64,000 bases of DNA. Origin: SAR202 cluster bacterium bin16. Its GTDB lineage: Bacteria > Chloroflexota > Dehalococcoidia > Lucifugimonadales > Australimonadaceae. The DNA lies in NCBI GenBank assembly GCA_002238425.1, contig MPMJ01000002.1, forward strand, positions 81,790 to 145,789, in the 5' to 3' direction. Made by a program: the position numbers and the translations under genes. Under the pieces are notes generated by a model. That model worked only from the letters and a program-made list of their open reading frames with translations, had not been told where the DNA came from and made no database searches. Below, one piece after another: positions 1 through 9,175 of the stretch (its first letter is position 1; every line of letters starts with the position of its first letter).

Positions 1-126
1 CACCAGGAAGCGCCGGAGATCCGAGAGCGATTCGAATCTGAACTGGGCAAGCGAGGGCTGAAGAGCGAGATGCCCCCCGAGTGCTACACGGACCCCAACT
101 ACAAGTTCGAGAACGAGAAGGACTGA
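1..126 (+). CDS. Cupin-family protein, C-terminal end only (partial at window start)
   Basis: The frame is open from base 1 and ends at a TGA, giving the last 41 residues. The tail contains IRERFESELGKRGL followed by a Y-K-F segment. This lines up with the C-termini of the two other cupin proteins of the window (IREYFENQLAERGL near 40770-40810 and IREKFEGELGARG near 63170-63210), so it is most likely a third member of that roughly 330-residue two-cupin family. No metal-binding residues are visible in this fragment. The reaction is unknown. A perfect hairpin terminator follows directly, so this is the last gene of its transcript. Confidence 0.7.
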   Translation, partial: HQEAPEIRERFESELGKRGLKSEMPPECYTDPNYKFENEKD

Positions 127-151
127 CCCGAAAGGGCACCAGAGAATCGTC

Positions 152-184
152 GAGAGGGGCCGGTACGCCGGCCCCTCTCTTTTT
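152..184 (+). terminator. Rho-independent terminator after the cupin gene
   Basis: Bases 152-163 (GAGAGGGGCCGG) pair perfectly with 168-179 around a TACG loop, and a run of T follows at 180-184. It lies 26 bases after the cupin stop and just before the ribosome-binding site of the next gene. Confidence 0.9.
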
Positions 185-201
185 GTCTACGGAGGTACAG
201 G

Positions 202-1158
202 ATGACAGAAGAGATCATGTTCGAAGCAGTAGCCCCGACCCACCCGGATGCGGAGGCGCTGATGGTGATGCTCGATGCGGAAGTGAACGAGGTCTACTGG
301 GACGTGCTCGAAGACCCAACCAGCATGAGCGCGGAATTAAGGGCAACGTTCAATGGCACATTGAGCCCGGAACTGAAAGCAGCTTTCAATGGCGTCTTCC
401 TCGTCGCACGGCGCAACGGCGTTCCGGTGGCCTGCGGTGGGGTGCTGTTCCTCGATGACACGACCGGCGAAGTGCGCCGCATCTACGCCCTGCCCGAAGA
501 ACGCGGCTCCGGGGTTGCACGAAAACTCATGTCCGCTCTGGAAGACGCAGCGGCTGAGCGTGGGGTGCTACTGATGCTCCTGGAGACGGGCGACCGCCAA
601 CCCAGGGCGATGCGTTTCTACGAGGCGCTTGGTTACGCGCACATACCACCCTATGGAGAGCACATCGGAAAGCCATGGTCAGTCTGCTACGAGAAGCGAA
701 TCGCGCCCTCGGACATCACGTTCGAGGAGGCATCGCCGGACACACCGGAGGTCGCGGCGCTCCTCGCTGCGTACGAGAAGGAGTTCCTGTCGCTGAATAC
801 GGTCGAGGAGTCGGGCTGGACCGGGGAGGCTGTGCACCAACACATCGCGGCCATGCTGCTCGTTCGCCGCGACGGCCAGCCCGTCGGCTGCGGCGGTCTG
901 CGGATGCGCGATGCCGCCACCGCCGAGTTGAAGCGCATGTACGTCACCCCCGAGGAGCGCGGGAAAGGTGTCGCCACGGAACTCGTGGCCCGGTTGGAAC
1001 GCATGGCTGCTGAGCGGGGTGCATACCGGATTGTGCTGGACACCACGGTGCACATGACGAGCGCCATCCGCCTCTACCAGCATCTGGGCTACGTCTCCAC
1101 GGAACCGTTCGGCGCCCCAGCGCCCTCCCTGGTCTACTTCGAGAAGCGCCTGGCCTAG
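202..1158 (+). CDS. Tandem GNAT N-acetyltransferase
   Basis: The 318-residue protein has two GNAT domains, about residues 5-165 and 170-318. Each has the acetyl-CoA pyrophosphate-binding motif: RGSGVA at 101-106 and RGKGVA at 253-258, both after a strand of the R-x-Y-(A/V)-x-P-E-E type. GNAT enzymes move an acetyl group from acetyl-CoA to an amine; the acceptor cannot be told from sequence. GGAGG at 191-195, seven bases before the ATG, supports the start. The gene ends tail to tail with the next gene, overlapping it by 4 bases, and no operon partner is visible. Duplicated GNAT proteins often keep only one active domain; both motifs look intact here. Confidence 0.85.
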   Translation: MTEEIMFEAVAPTHPDAEALMVMLDAEVNEVYWDVLEDPTSMSAELRATFNGTLSPELKAAFNGVFLVARRNGVPVACGGVLFLDDTTGEVRRIYALPEERGSGVARKLMSALEDAAAERGVLLMLLETGDRQPRAMRFYEALGYAHIPPYGEHIGKPWSVCYEKRIAPSDITFEEASPDTPEVAALLAAYEKEFLSLNTVEESGWTGEAVHQHIAAMLLVRRDGQPVGCGGLRMRDAATAELKRMYVTPEERGKGVATELVARLERMAAERGAYRIVLDTTVHMTSAIRLYQHLGYVSTEPFGAPAPSLVYFEKRLA

Positions 1159-2270
1159 TCGCGGATGTCCTGCAGGAACATGCCGGTCGGCATCTCGTGG
1201 CCGAGGCCCATCTCGCGCGCCTTTTCATAGACCACCTTCCCGACCGCGGCGAATTGCAGGCCCTGGTTGCCGCCGTTCAGGTAGAGCGTGATGTCGTCCG
1301 GTGACGTGCGCCCGTCCACGACGCCGTTCACGAGATCGGTGAACGACGGCAGCTCGGAACCGGAGCCGAACTGCTGCATCCGCCGTCCGGCGGGCGGCAG
1401 GCGCTTCATCTCCTCCTCGTTCCCGGCGACGAACGCCACAGGGCTGTGGCCGCGTCCGTACTGGATGCGCGGGTCTTCCTGCAGCCTCGCGCCGCCGATG
1501 CCTTGGCGGATGATGACGTTTGCCTTGTCGAACACAACCTCGTCGAGTTCGTAACCGCCCAGGTTGGTTACGTGCATCCCCGGCTCCAGCCACTCGCCGT
1601 TGAACACGGGGCGCATCGCGTCCGTGCAGGTGGAGACGATGTCGGCGCCGCGCACGGCGGACTCGGGGTCGTCGACCGGCTCGATGTCGATGTCCAGCAG
1701 GTCCATCATCTCGGCGGCGTACGTCTCGCGATTGCGCTTGGTGGGGCTGTAGACGCGCACTTTCTCGATGGGGCGCTCGTTGCAGAATGCTTTGAGGTAC
1801 GTCCGCGCCATGCCTCCGGAGCCGAGCATGGCCACGACGCGTGAGTCCTCGCGTGACAGGTAGCGCGCGCCGAGCCCCCCGCCCGCGCCGACGCGCATGT
1901 GCTGGAGTTCCCCGTCGTTGATGATGGCGAGCGGCTCACCGTTCACGGTGCTGAACAGGAAGATCAGGCCGCAGTACGTCCCGGGCTCGACGCAGTACTT
2001 CTCCTCCGTCCAATTCCCGTTCTCGTCCTCGGGCCAGGAGACGACATCCGATTTCATGCGAATGGCGAACACGCCTAGGTCGCGGCTCGCGCCCTCCATC
2101 GTCCCCCAGCGGTAGTAGTCGTCCTCCCTGCCGGTGGGGACGTACATGTCGATGCGCGGGCGATGGATCGCAGCACCGTCGACCAGCCCGCGGAACGCGA
2201 CGTCCTGCGAGTTGATGGCGTCGTCGATGGTGAGTATCTGCTGGACGGTCTGGTTGTCTATGAACAGCAT
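1155..2270 (-). CDS. Ornithine cyclodeaminase / mu-crystallin family protein
   Basis: This 371-residue protein belongs to the NAD(P)-dependent ornithine cyclodeaminase/mu-crystallin family. The N-terminal half carries the conserved RMKSD lysine segment (about 71-75), and the Rossmann motif LGSGGMA is at 149-155. Members act as ornithine or alanine deaminating enzymes, ketimine reductases or related imine enzymes. It is longer than typical ornithine cyclodeaminases (about 315-350) and has extra loops around residues 45-100, so the substrate is open. AGGAG lies 11 bases before the ATG. It has its own transcript on the minus strand, divergent from the transketolase gene. Confidence 0.8.
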   Translation of the reverse strand: MLFIDNQTVQQILTIDDAINSQDVAFRGLVDGAAIHRPRIDMYVPTGREDDYYRWGTMEGASRDLGVFAIRMKSDVVSWPEDENGNWTEEKYCVEPGTYCGLIFLFSTVNGEPLAIINDGELQHMRVGAGGGLGARYLSREDSRVVAMLGSGGMARTYLKAFCNERPIEKVRVYSPTKRNRETYAAEMMDLLDIDIEPVDDPESAVRGADIVSTCTDAMRPVFNGEWLEPGMHVTNLGGYELDEVVFDKANVIIRQGIGGARLQEDPRIQYGRGHSPVAFVAGNEEEMKRLPPAGRRMQQFGSGSELPSFTDLVNGVVDGRTSPDDITLYLNGGNQGLQFAAVGKVVYEKAREMGLGHEMPTGMFLQDIRD

Positions 2271-2324
2271 CGCTTGTGCTCCTTTTGCGTTCGATAAGGA
2301 CGCCGGGTTGAATCCTGTGTGCGG

Positions 2325-2356
2325 TCATGCCCGCTGAGGACCGGCATCCCCTTTTC
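2325..2356. repeat. Degenerate extragenic inverted repeat
   Basis: The stretch GTCATGCCCGC...CCGGCATCCCC resembles a decayed member of the common bacterial intergenic repeat of GTCATTCCCGC-type with an inverted arm. It sits between two divergent genes. The pairing is imperfect and I see it once here; a less decayed relative is at 14254-14283. Confidence 0.3.
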
Positions 2357-2434
2357 TACTCCGCTCAGCCGATTCTCACAAGCGCACGAGCGGCATTTCG
2401 GATGCAAGACTCCCACGCCCGCGCGCGGGTTCGC

Positions 2435-2440
2435 TAGAAT
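2435..2440 (+). promoter_or_regulatory. Possible -10 box upstream of tkt
   Basis: TAGAAT (5 of 6 matches to TATAAT) lies 31 bases before the transketolase ATG. No convincing -35 hexamer is found 16-18 bases upstream, so this is a weak call. Confidence 0.3.
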
Positions 2441-2470
2441 GGAGATAGCACCCCTGTCCATGGAGGCGGC

Positions 2471-4520
2471 ATGACGACCCGGACGAGCGCTCCCCCCGAC
2501 GAACTCTGCATCAACTCCATCCGCTTCCTCTCCATAGATGCCGTCCAGAAGGCGAACAGCGGACACCCCGGCGCGCCGATGGGCGCGGCCCCCATGGCCT
2601 ATGCGCTCTGGGACAGGTTCCTGAAGCACAACCCCGCCGACACGTCATGGCCTGACCGGGACCGCTTCGTACTCTCCGCGGGCCACGCTTCCATGCTCAT
2701 CTACTCGCTGCTCCATCTCACCGGCTACCCGGTAACGCTCGACGACATCCGCGAGTTCCGGCAGTGGGAAAGCCGAACGCCCGGCCACCCGGAGTACGGT
2801 CTGACACCAGGCGTCGAAGTGACGACCGGCCCGCTCGGCCAGGGGTTCGCGAACGGCGTCGGCATGGCCTACGCGGAGCGGCTGCTCGCGGAGCGCTACA
2901 ACCGGCCCGGGCACGAGATCATCGACCATTACGTCTACGGCATCTGCTCGGACGGCGACCTAATGGAGGGTGTCGCGTCGGAGGCTGCGTCGTTCGCGGG
3001 CACGCATAAGCTCGGCAAGATCATCTACCTCTACGACGACAACAACATCTCGATCGAGGGCAATACTGACGTCACGTTCCTGGAGGACGTGGGCGCGCGC
3101 TTCAGCGCCTACGGCTGGCACGGCGTCGGCCCGCTTGCCCGGATGGCGCGGGCTCGTCCCGAGGGCGGGGGTGGTCCTGCCTTCGGTCGAGGCCGCCTTG
3201 CGTGAAGCGCAGGCTGAACGTGAGCGCCCCAGCCTCATCGTGGCCCAGACTACGATCGGCTACGGCAGCCCGAACAAGGCGAACACAGGAGGCGTGCACG
3301 GGGCTCCGCTGGGAACAGACGAGGTCGCGCTTACCCGCGAGACACTGGGATGGCCGTACGAACCGTTCATCGTGCCGCAGGAGGCGCTCGACCACATGCG
3401 GCTCGCCCTGGAGCGCGGCGCCGATGCACAGGCTGACTGGGAGCGGCGTCTGGCCGAATACCGTGCCGCCTACCCTGCCGAGGCCGCGCAACTGGAGGCC
3501 GATCTCAACGGCGAACTGCCGGACGGCTGGGCCGATGCGCTCGCCGATCTCTTCGCCAACGAAGAGAAGCCGCTGGCGACCCGCGAGGCCGGGGGTCGCG
3601 TGATGAACGCGATAGCCGAACGCCTGCATACGCTCGTCGGCGGCTCTGCCGACCTTGCGCCATCCAACAACACCATGCTCCGCGATTTTGTGAATGCGGA
3701 CGGCGAAAAGGTGACCCCGCATAACATGCATTTCGGCGTGCGGGAGCACGCGATGGGCTCCATCGCGGGAGGGATAGCGCTGCACGGCGGAGTCATCCCC
3801 TACACCGGGACGTTCCTCATCTTCTCCGACTACATGCGCCCACCGATGCGCCTGGCCGCGCTGATGGGCCAGCGCGTCATCTACGTCTTCACGCACGACT
3901 CCATCGGGCTCGGTGAGGACGGCCCGACACACCAGGCGGTGGAGCAGCTCATCGGGCTGCGCAGCGTACCGAACATGGTCGTGCTGCGCCCCGCGGAGGC
4001 TACGGAGACCGCAGTGGCCTGGCGCGCCGCGATCGAGCGTAAGACAGGCCCGACCGTGCTCGTCTTCACGCGCCAGGGGCTTCCCGTGCTGGACAGGAGC
4101 GTCTACCCGACTGCTGACGGCGTATTGCGCGGCGCCTACGTGCTCTGGGAGTCCTCGGCCAACCCGGAGATCATCCTCATCGGCACCGGCTCCGAGGTGC
4201 AGATCGCGCTCGATGCGGGCAAGGCGCTCGCCGGGAAGGACATCGCGGCACGGGTCGTTTCGATGCCGTCGTGGGAGCTGTTCGACGCGCAACCGAAGGA
4301 GTACCGCGACGCCGTGCTGCCGCCCGCCGTCAGGGCGCGTGTGTCGGTCGAGGCCGGGCGAACGATCGGCTGGGAACGGTACGTGGGCCTGGAGGGAGTC
4401 TCGATAGGCGTGGATACGTTCGGTGCGTCCGCCCCGTACCAACGCATCTACCAGGAATACGGTCTCACCGCGGAGCGCGTTGCGGAAGCTGCGGAATCGC
4501 TCGTGCGTGGCGGGGCGTAG
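2471..4520 (+). CDS. tkt: Transketolase, interrupted by a frameshift near 3122-3182
   Basis: Transketolase moves two-carbon ketol units between sugar phosphates with thiamine diphosphate in the pentose phosphate pathway. The first part (from 2471) has SGHPG near residue 31, the TPLGQG-like TGPLGQG segment and the thiamine diphosphate motif SDGDLMEG. The second part, in the +1 frame, has VREHAM with the catalytic glutamate and the C-terminal domain. Translation is clean up to YGWH (3110-3121) and again from SVEAAL (3183 on). Between them lie 61 bases where E. coli TktA needs 33, and the frame changes. As written the gene gives a 244-residue truncated product. I suspect a sequence or assembly error rather than a true pseudogene, because both halves are well conserved. 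GGAGG precedes the ATG. Confidence 0.85.
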
Positions 4521-4586
4521 TCTGGTGGCGCTTGCTCTATACTGCGCCCGGTCAGTGACACGGAACGGCAGAAGCGACGGACACGC

Positions 4587-6218
4587 ATGACGCAAAGAAC
4601 GCAACAACCCACCTCTCCCCTCGGCCCACATCAACGGGCAGTGACGAATGCGCTGACGCGGCTTGCGCGCAGCAACGTCATGGCGCGTATCTGGGACAAG
4701 GACCACACGGTCTGGAACGACGACCCCACCGAGATTGCCGACCGGCTCGGCTGGCTGACCATCTCCCGCGACATGACGGAGCACGTGAGCGACCTGCGCT
4801 CGTTCGCAGAAGAGGTCCGCAACGAAGGCACCCGGGACGTGGTGCTGCTCGGCATGGGCGGCAGCAGCCTGGGGCCGGAGGTGCTGCGGCAGTGCATCGG
4901 CAGCGCGCCGGGCTTCCCTGCCCTCACCGTCCTCGACTCCACTGTCCCTGCGCGGGTTGGCACCGTTACGCGCTCCATCGACCCGGCGCGCTCGCTCTTC
5001 ATCGTCTCCTCCAAGTCCGGCGGCACGATAGAGCCGAACTCGTTCTACAAGCATTTCCGCACCATCGTGGAGCGCGCGGTCGGCGTGGAACGGACTGGCA
5101 GGCATTTCGTCGCGATCACAGACCCGGGGACGTCGCTGGAAGAACTCGGCGCTTCCCAGGGCTTCCGCCGCGTGTTCGAGAACCCTCCCGACCTCGGCGG
5201 GCGCTACTCCGTTGGCTCGTTCTTCGGACTCGTACCCGCCGCCCTCTGCGGGGTGGACTGCGGCAAGCTGCTGGACCGCGTCTCGCAGATGGCCGCGCGT
5301 TGCGAGGCAGGGGCCGGCGTCCGGAACAATCCCGGCGGCTGGCTCGGCGCTGCCATTGGGGGGGTGACGCTTCAGGGACGCGACAAGCTCACGCTCGTCG
5401 CATCTCCGGAGGTCGCGAGTTTCGGCCTCTGGGTCGAGCAGCTCATCGCGGAGAGCACCGGCAAAGACGGCAAGGGCATAGTCCCCGTCGTCAACGAACC
5501 GCTGCTCGAAACCGATGCGTACAGCGATGACCGTCTCTTCGTGCACGTACGCCTCTCCGGCGGTGACAACGCGGCAGCGGACGTAGGCCTGGAACGCATC
5601 CGGGATGCGGGGCATCCGGTCATCACGTTGGAGATGGACGACGTGTACGACATTGGTGCGGAGTTCTTCCGCTGGGAGATGGCCACCGCGGTCGCGGGAC
5701 ATCTGCTTGGCATCCAACCCTTCGATCAGCCGAACGTGCAACAGGCGAAGGACGTGACGAACCGCGTCCTTGAGACGTATGTGAATGAGGGCGCGCTGCC
5801 GGATGCCGATGAGGGCTCGGTCACCGGCCTGCTCGGTGAGGCAGCCGAGGGGGATTACCTCTCCATCATGGCGTACGTTGAGGAGACCGACGGCGTCACG
5901 AACGCCGTGAACATGCTCCGCCAGTACGCCATGCGCAAGCATCGCATCGCTACGACACTGGGCTACGGCCCGCGCTTCCTCCACTCAACCGGCCAACTGC
6001 ACAAGGGCGGGCCGAACACGGGCCTCTTCCTGCAGATGGCTGCCGACGTGCGCTCGGACATCCCCATACCGGGGGAACGCTTCGGGTTCGGCACCCTCGC
6101 GGCGGCCCAAGCCATCGGCGACTACGAGGCGCTCAAAGAAACCGGGCGGCGCGTCGTCCGGATCAACCTGGGCAGGGATGCAGAGGCTGCCGTGTTGCGC
6201 CTGTTGGGAAGCCTCTAA
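4587..6218 (+). CDS. pgi: Glucose-6-phosphate isomerase (Tal-Pgi type)
   Basis: This 543-residue protein interconverts glucose-6-phosphate and fructose-6-phosphate. It has the sugar-isomerase (SIS) phosphate site GMGGSSLGPE, the SSKSGGT segment, and a C-terminal GPRFLHSTGQLHKGG stretch. That C-terminal form is typical of the isomerase half of bifunctional transaldolase-isomerase proteins rather than of E. coli Pgi; the transaldolase half is absent. It sits between tkt and zwf, forming a pentose-phosphate block, with 66 bases to tkt and 10 to zwf. A 960-codon open frame on the opposite strand is a G+C-driven shadow. Confidence 0.85.
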   Translation: MTQRTQQPTSPLGPHQRAVTNALTRLARSNVMARIWDKDHTVWNDDPTEIADRLGWLTISRDMTEHVSDLRSFAEEVRNEGTRDVVLLGMGGSSLGPEVLRQCIGSAPGFPALTVLDSTVPARVGTVTRSIDPARSLFIVSSKSGGTIEPNSFYKHFRTIVERAVGVERTGRHFVAITDPGTSLEELGASQGFRRVFENPPDLGGRYSVGSFFGLVPAALCGVDCGKLLDRVSQMAARCEAGAGVRNNPGGWLGAAIGGVTLQGRDKLTLVASPEVASFGLWVEQLIAESTGKDGKGIVPVVNEPLLETDAYSDDRLFVHVRLSGGDNAAADVGLERIRDAGHPVITLEMDDVYDIGAEFFRWEMATAVAGHLLGIQPFDQPNVQQAKDVTNRVLETYVNEGALPDADEGSVTGLLGEAAEGDYLSIMAYVEETDGVTNAVNMLRQYAMRKHRIATTLGYGPRFLHSTGQLHKGGPNTGLFLQMAADVRSDIPIPGERFGFGTLAAAQAIGDYEALKETGRRVVRINLGRDAEAAVLRLLGSL

Positions 6219-6228
6219 CCGACGACCC

Positions 6229-7689
6229 ATGTCCAAGACAACCATCGTCATTTTCGGCGGTACCGGCGACCTTGCACAGCGCAAGCTCATCCCTGCGCTC
6301 TACAACCTGCGACGCAAGCGCAGACTCGACGGCGAAGTGAATGTCGTCGGTTTCGCCCGCGCTCAGCATGGCGACGACTCATACCGTGGTCTACTGCAAG
6401 AGGGCGCGCGCGAACTCGGAGGGTTGGAGACGACTCCTGAAGAATGGGCAGAGTTCGCGCGCTGCCTCCACTATGTCTGTGGAGACCTGGGTGACGCAGC
6501 GGCATTCGAGGAGTTGGGACGCAAGCTCGCTGAAGTCGAGGGAACTGACGGCGCGAACCGCTTGTTCTATTTTGCCATCGCCCCTTCCCTGCACCGGCTG
6601 GCGGCGGAGGGGCTGCGCGACGCGGGGCTCACCACGGAGGAGAGCGGCTGGCGCAGGGTCATCGTCGAAAAGCCGTTCGGCAAGGACGAGGAGTCCGCAC
6701 GCGAACTGAACCGTGCGCTGCACAATGTCTTCCGCGAGAACCAGACCTTCCGCATCGACCACTATCTCGGTAAGGAGACGGTACAGAACCTGCTGGTGTT
6801 GCGATTCGGCAACGCCATCTTCGAGCCCCTGTGGAACCGCAACTACGTGGACAACGTGCAGGTGACGGTGTCCGAGGCCGTGGACGTTGAAGGCCGTGCG
6901 GGCTACTACGACGGTTCCGGCGTCGTGCGGGACATGATCCAGAACCACCTCATGCAGCTGATGTGCCTCGTGGCGATGGAGCCGCCCGACTCCCTGGCCC
7001 CCGAGTCGGTGCGCGACCGGAAAGGCGACCTCCTGCGCGCGGTACGCCGTTGGACTCCGGAGGAGTTCCGCGAACACGCCGTCCGTGCCCAGTACGCGGG
7101 CTACTCCGACGAACCGGGCGTCGCGCCGGGTTCGGTGACGCCAACCTACGCCGCGCTGCGCTTGTACGTGGACAACTGGCGCTGGCAGGGTGTCCCGTTC
7201 TACCTCCGCTCCGGCAAGGCCATGGAGGAGAAGGTGTCCGAAATCATCATCCAGTTCAAGAACCCTCCTCTCGCGATGTTCGAACGCCTTGGCGGGAGCG
7301 GGTTCGCACCCAACATCCTCTCCATCTGCGTTCAGCCCGACGAGGGGGTCCACCTCCAGATCGACAGCAAGGCGGTCGATGCCGGGTTCATCACGCATCC
7401 GGTGGACCTGAGCTTCCACTACAAGGATGAGCTTCGGCTCGGCCAGGAATTGCCGGAGGCGTATGAACGGCTGCTGGAAGACGCGATGGAGGGAGATGCC
7501 AGCCTCTTCATCCGCGCCGACCAGATCGAAGAGGCGTGGAATATCGTCGACCCGCTCCTGAAGTGTTGGGAGTCGCCGGAGGCGAGCCCGCCGGAGACAT
7601 ACGGACAGGGCACGTGGGGGCCGTCGGGCTCGGCAGGGCTGTTGCGGCAGGACGGCTTTCTCTGGCAGACGCTCTGTGGCGGGCACTAA
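6229..7689 (+). CDS. zwf: Glucose-6-phosphate 1-dehydrogenase
   Basis: The enzyme oxidises glucose-6-phosphate to 6-phosphogluconolactone with NADP, the entry step of the oxidative pentose phosphate pathway. The 486-residue product begins MSKTTIVIFGGTGDLAQRK, a dinucleotide-binding glycine motif followed by the family lysine, and has EKPFGKD and the catalytic signature RIDHYLGKE in the middle. I chose the ATG at 6229 because it places the glycine motif at the normal distance; an upstream ATG at 6178 lies inside pgi. Only 10 bases separate it from pgi. No 6-phosphogluconate dehydrogenase or lactonase is in the window. Confidence 0.93.
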   Translation: MSKTTIVIFGGTGDLAQRKLIPALYNLRRKRRLDGEVNVVGFARAQHGDDSYRGLLQEGARELGGLETTPEEWAEFARCLHYVCGDLGDAAAFEELGRKLAEVEGTDGANRLFYFAIAPSLHRLAAEGLRDAGLTTEESGWRRVIVEKPFGKDEESARELNRALHNVFRENQTFRIDHYLGKETVQNLLVLRFGNAIFEPLWNRNYVDNVQVTVSEAVDVEGRAGYYDGSGVVRDMIQNHLMQLMCLVAMEPPDSLAPESVRDRKGDLLRAVRRWTPEEFREHAVRAQYAGYSDEPGVAPGSVTPTYAALRLYVDNWRWQGVPFYLRSGKAMEEKVSEIIIQFKNPPLAMFERLGGSGFAPNILSICVQPDEGVHLQIDSKAVDAGFITHPVDLSFHYKDELRLGQELPEAYERLLEDAMEGDASLFIRADQIEEAWNIVDPLLKCWESPEASPPETYGQGTWGPSGSAGLLRQDGFLWQTLCGGH

Positions 7690-9167
7690 CCACGCCGGGC
7701 GCCGCGCATCCACAGGGACGGGATTGCCGCAAGGATGACGAGCACCAGCCCGGACCGGAAGAAGAGTCTGAAGACGTCGAACGAAGCGTTGGAGATGCCT
7801 TCCTCGTAGGCGGCGACGCGGTCCGAGAACGCTGCGGCGCTCTCGCCGGGCAGCTGTATCGGGACTGGCAGGCCGCCGGCGAGCGACTGCAGGTAATCCA
7901 CGCCCAGGGCGGACATCGCCGCGAGCCCCGCCGTCATCCCGAACATCCGCGACGCCGTTATCCACGCGGCGGCGGTCGCCCGGTATTCGTTGCCCGCGGA
8001 TTCGACCGCAGCCACGGTGAACGGTGCGATGAGCAGTCCGAATCCCAGGCCGCCTATCGCGAGGTGCAGCGTCAGGCGAGGGTCGGCTATCGTCTCGTCC
8101 CACGTCGTCAGCAACACGAAACAGACTGCTGCGAGCGCCAGGCCCACCAGCGCCGGAACCCGGATGCCGATGCGCGACGCAGCGTAGCCGCCCAGCAGCG
8201 CGCCGACGGGTATCGCTCCGGTGAAGCGCATCAGCCGCAGACCGCCCTCCAGCGGCGGTTCGCCCAGCACGGTGTTGGTCATCAGCGGAACGGTGACAAG
8301 GATGAGCACGAGCGCACCGCCGGCCAACAGTTGTGCGCTCATCGCTGCGGCGAAACTACGCGCCCTGAAGAGGGCCGTGCTCACGACCGGCGCGAGCGCC
8401 CGACGCTCCGCGAACGGCAGCGCCACCAGCAACAGCACACCGACTCCGATGAGCACGTACGGCAGCGCTGAACCTCCTCCGAAAAGCGAGCGCTGCGCGA
8501 GCCCGCCGGTCACCAGCGACAGTCCGCCTGCAAGCAGCACACCGCCGGTCACGTCCAGCCGCCCGCCGGAGCGTCCTGCCTCCGGCATGCCGAGGAGCGC
8601 AACTGCCAGCACAGCCACGATAGGCAGGTTGCTCCAGAACACCCAGCGCCATCCGATCCAGTCGACGATCAGCCCCCCGTAGAGTGGGCCGAGCACTCCG
8701 CCTGCCTCGGCCGCTGCTCCGACGATGCCGAACACGATGGCACGCCGTGCCGGAGGAAGCCCTTCGCCCGCTAGCGCTATCGCCGCCGGGACGAGCGCAC
8801 CGCCGCCCACTGCCTGCACGACGCGCGCGGCAATGAGCCAGCCGAGATTCGGGGCGAGCGCGACAGCGGCGGAGCCCACGCCGAAAAGGAGCATCGCACC
8901 GAGATAGAGACGACGGTAGCCGTACACGTCCCCTGCCCGCCCCAGCAGCGGCATCGCCACCGTGAATCCGAGCAGATAGGCCGTCACAACCCAGGCGAGG
9001 TCGTTCAGCCGGTCGATGCTGATCCCCAGGTCGACCATGACGGCGGGGAGAGCGGTAACGACCGAGGTCTGGTCGAGCGAAGCAAGGAACACGCCCGCGC
9101 AGACGACCACGAGCGTGGCGTTGGGCGAGAGCCGGAGCGGCATTCGGGTGGACTCCGGAGAGGCCAT
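7686..9167 (-). CDS. MFS multidrug exporter, 14-helix DHA2 (EmrB/QacA) type
   Basis: This 493-residue membrane protein has the drug:H+ antiporter layout. The first helix contains the LDQTSV...LP segment typical of DHA2 (equivalent of LDxTVVNVALP), helix 2-3 has GRAGDVYGYRR (motif A), and helix 5 has the antiporter-type G-rich stretch AEAGGVLGPLYGG (motif C). About 14 hydrophobic segments are visible. It probably exports hydrophobic or cationic compounds. It overlaps the zwf stop by 4 bases tail to tail and lies 8 bases downstream of the lipoprotein gene on the same strand, so it may be the last gene of that operon. Confidence 0.85.
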   Translation of the reverse strand: MASPESTRMPLRLSPNATLVVVCAGVFLASLDQTSVVTALPAVMVDLGISIDRLNDLAWVVTAYLLGFTVAMPLLGRAGDVYGYRRLYLGAMLLFGVGSAAVALAPNLGWLIAARVVQAVGGGALVPAAIALAGEGLPPARRAIVFGIVGAAAEAGGVLGPLYGGLIVDWIGWRWVFWSNLPIVAVLAVALLGMPEAGRSGGRLDVTGGVLLAGGLSLVTGGLAQRSLFGGGSALPYVLIGVGVLLLVALPFAERRALAPVVSTALFRARSFAAAMSAQLLAGGALVLILVTVPLMTNTVLGEPPLEGGLRLMRFTGAIPVGALLGGYAASRIGIRVPALVGLALAAVCFVLLTTWDETIADPRLTLHLAIGGLGFGLLIAPFTVAAVESAGNEYRATAAAWITASRMFGMTAGLAAMSALGVDYLQSLAGGLPVPIQLPGESAAAFSDRVAAYEEGISNASFDVFRLFFRSGLVLVILAAIPSLWMRGARRG

Positions 9168-9175
9168 GCCGTTAC

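Noticed and set aside
3102-5984. 960-codon open frame on the minus strand opposite tkt and pgi
   Set aside because: It is antisense to conserved genes, has Arg/His/Val-rich shadow composition and no domain; long antisense frames are common at this G+C content.
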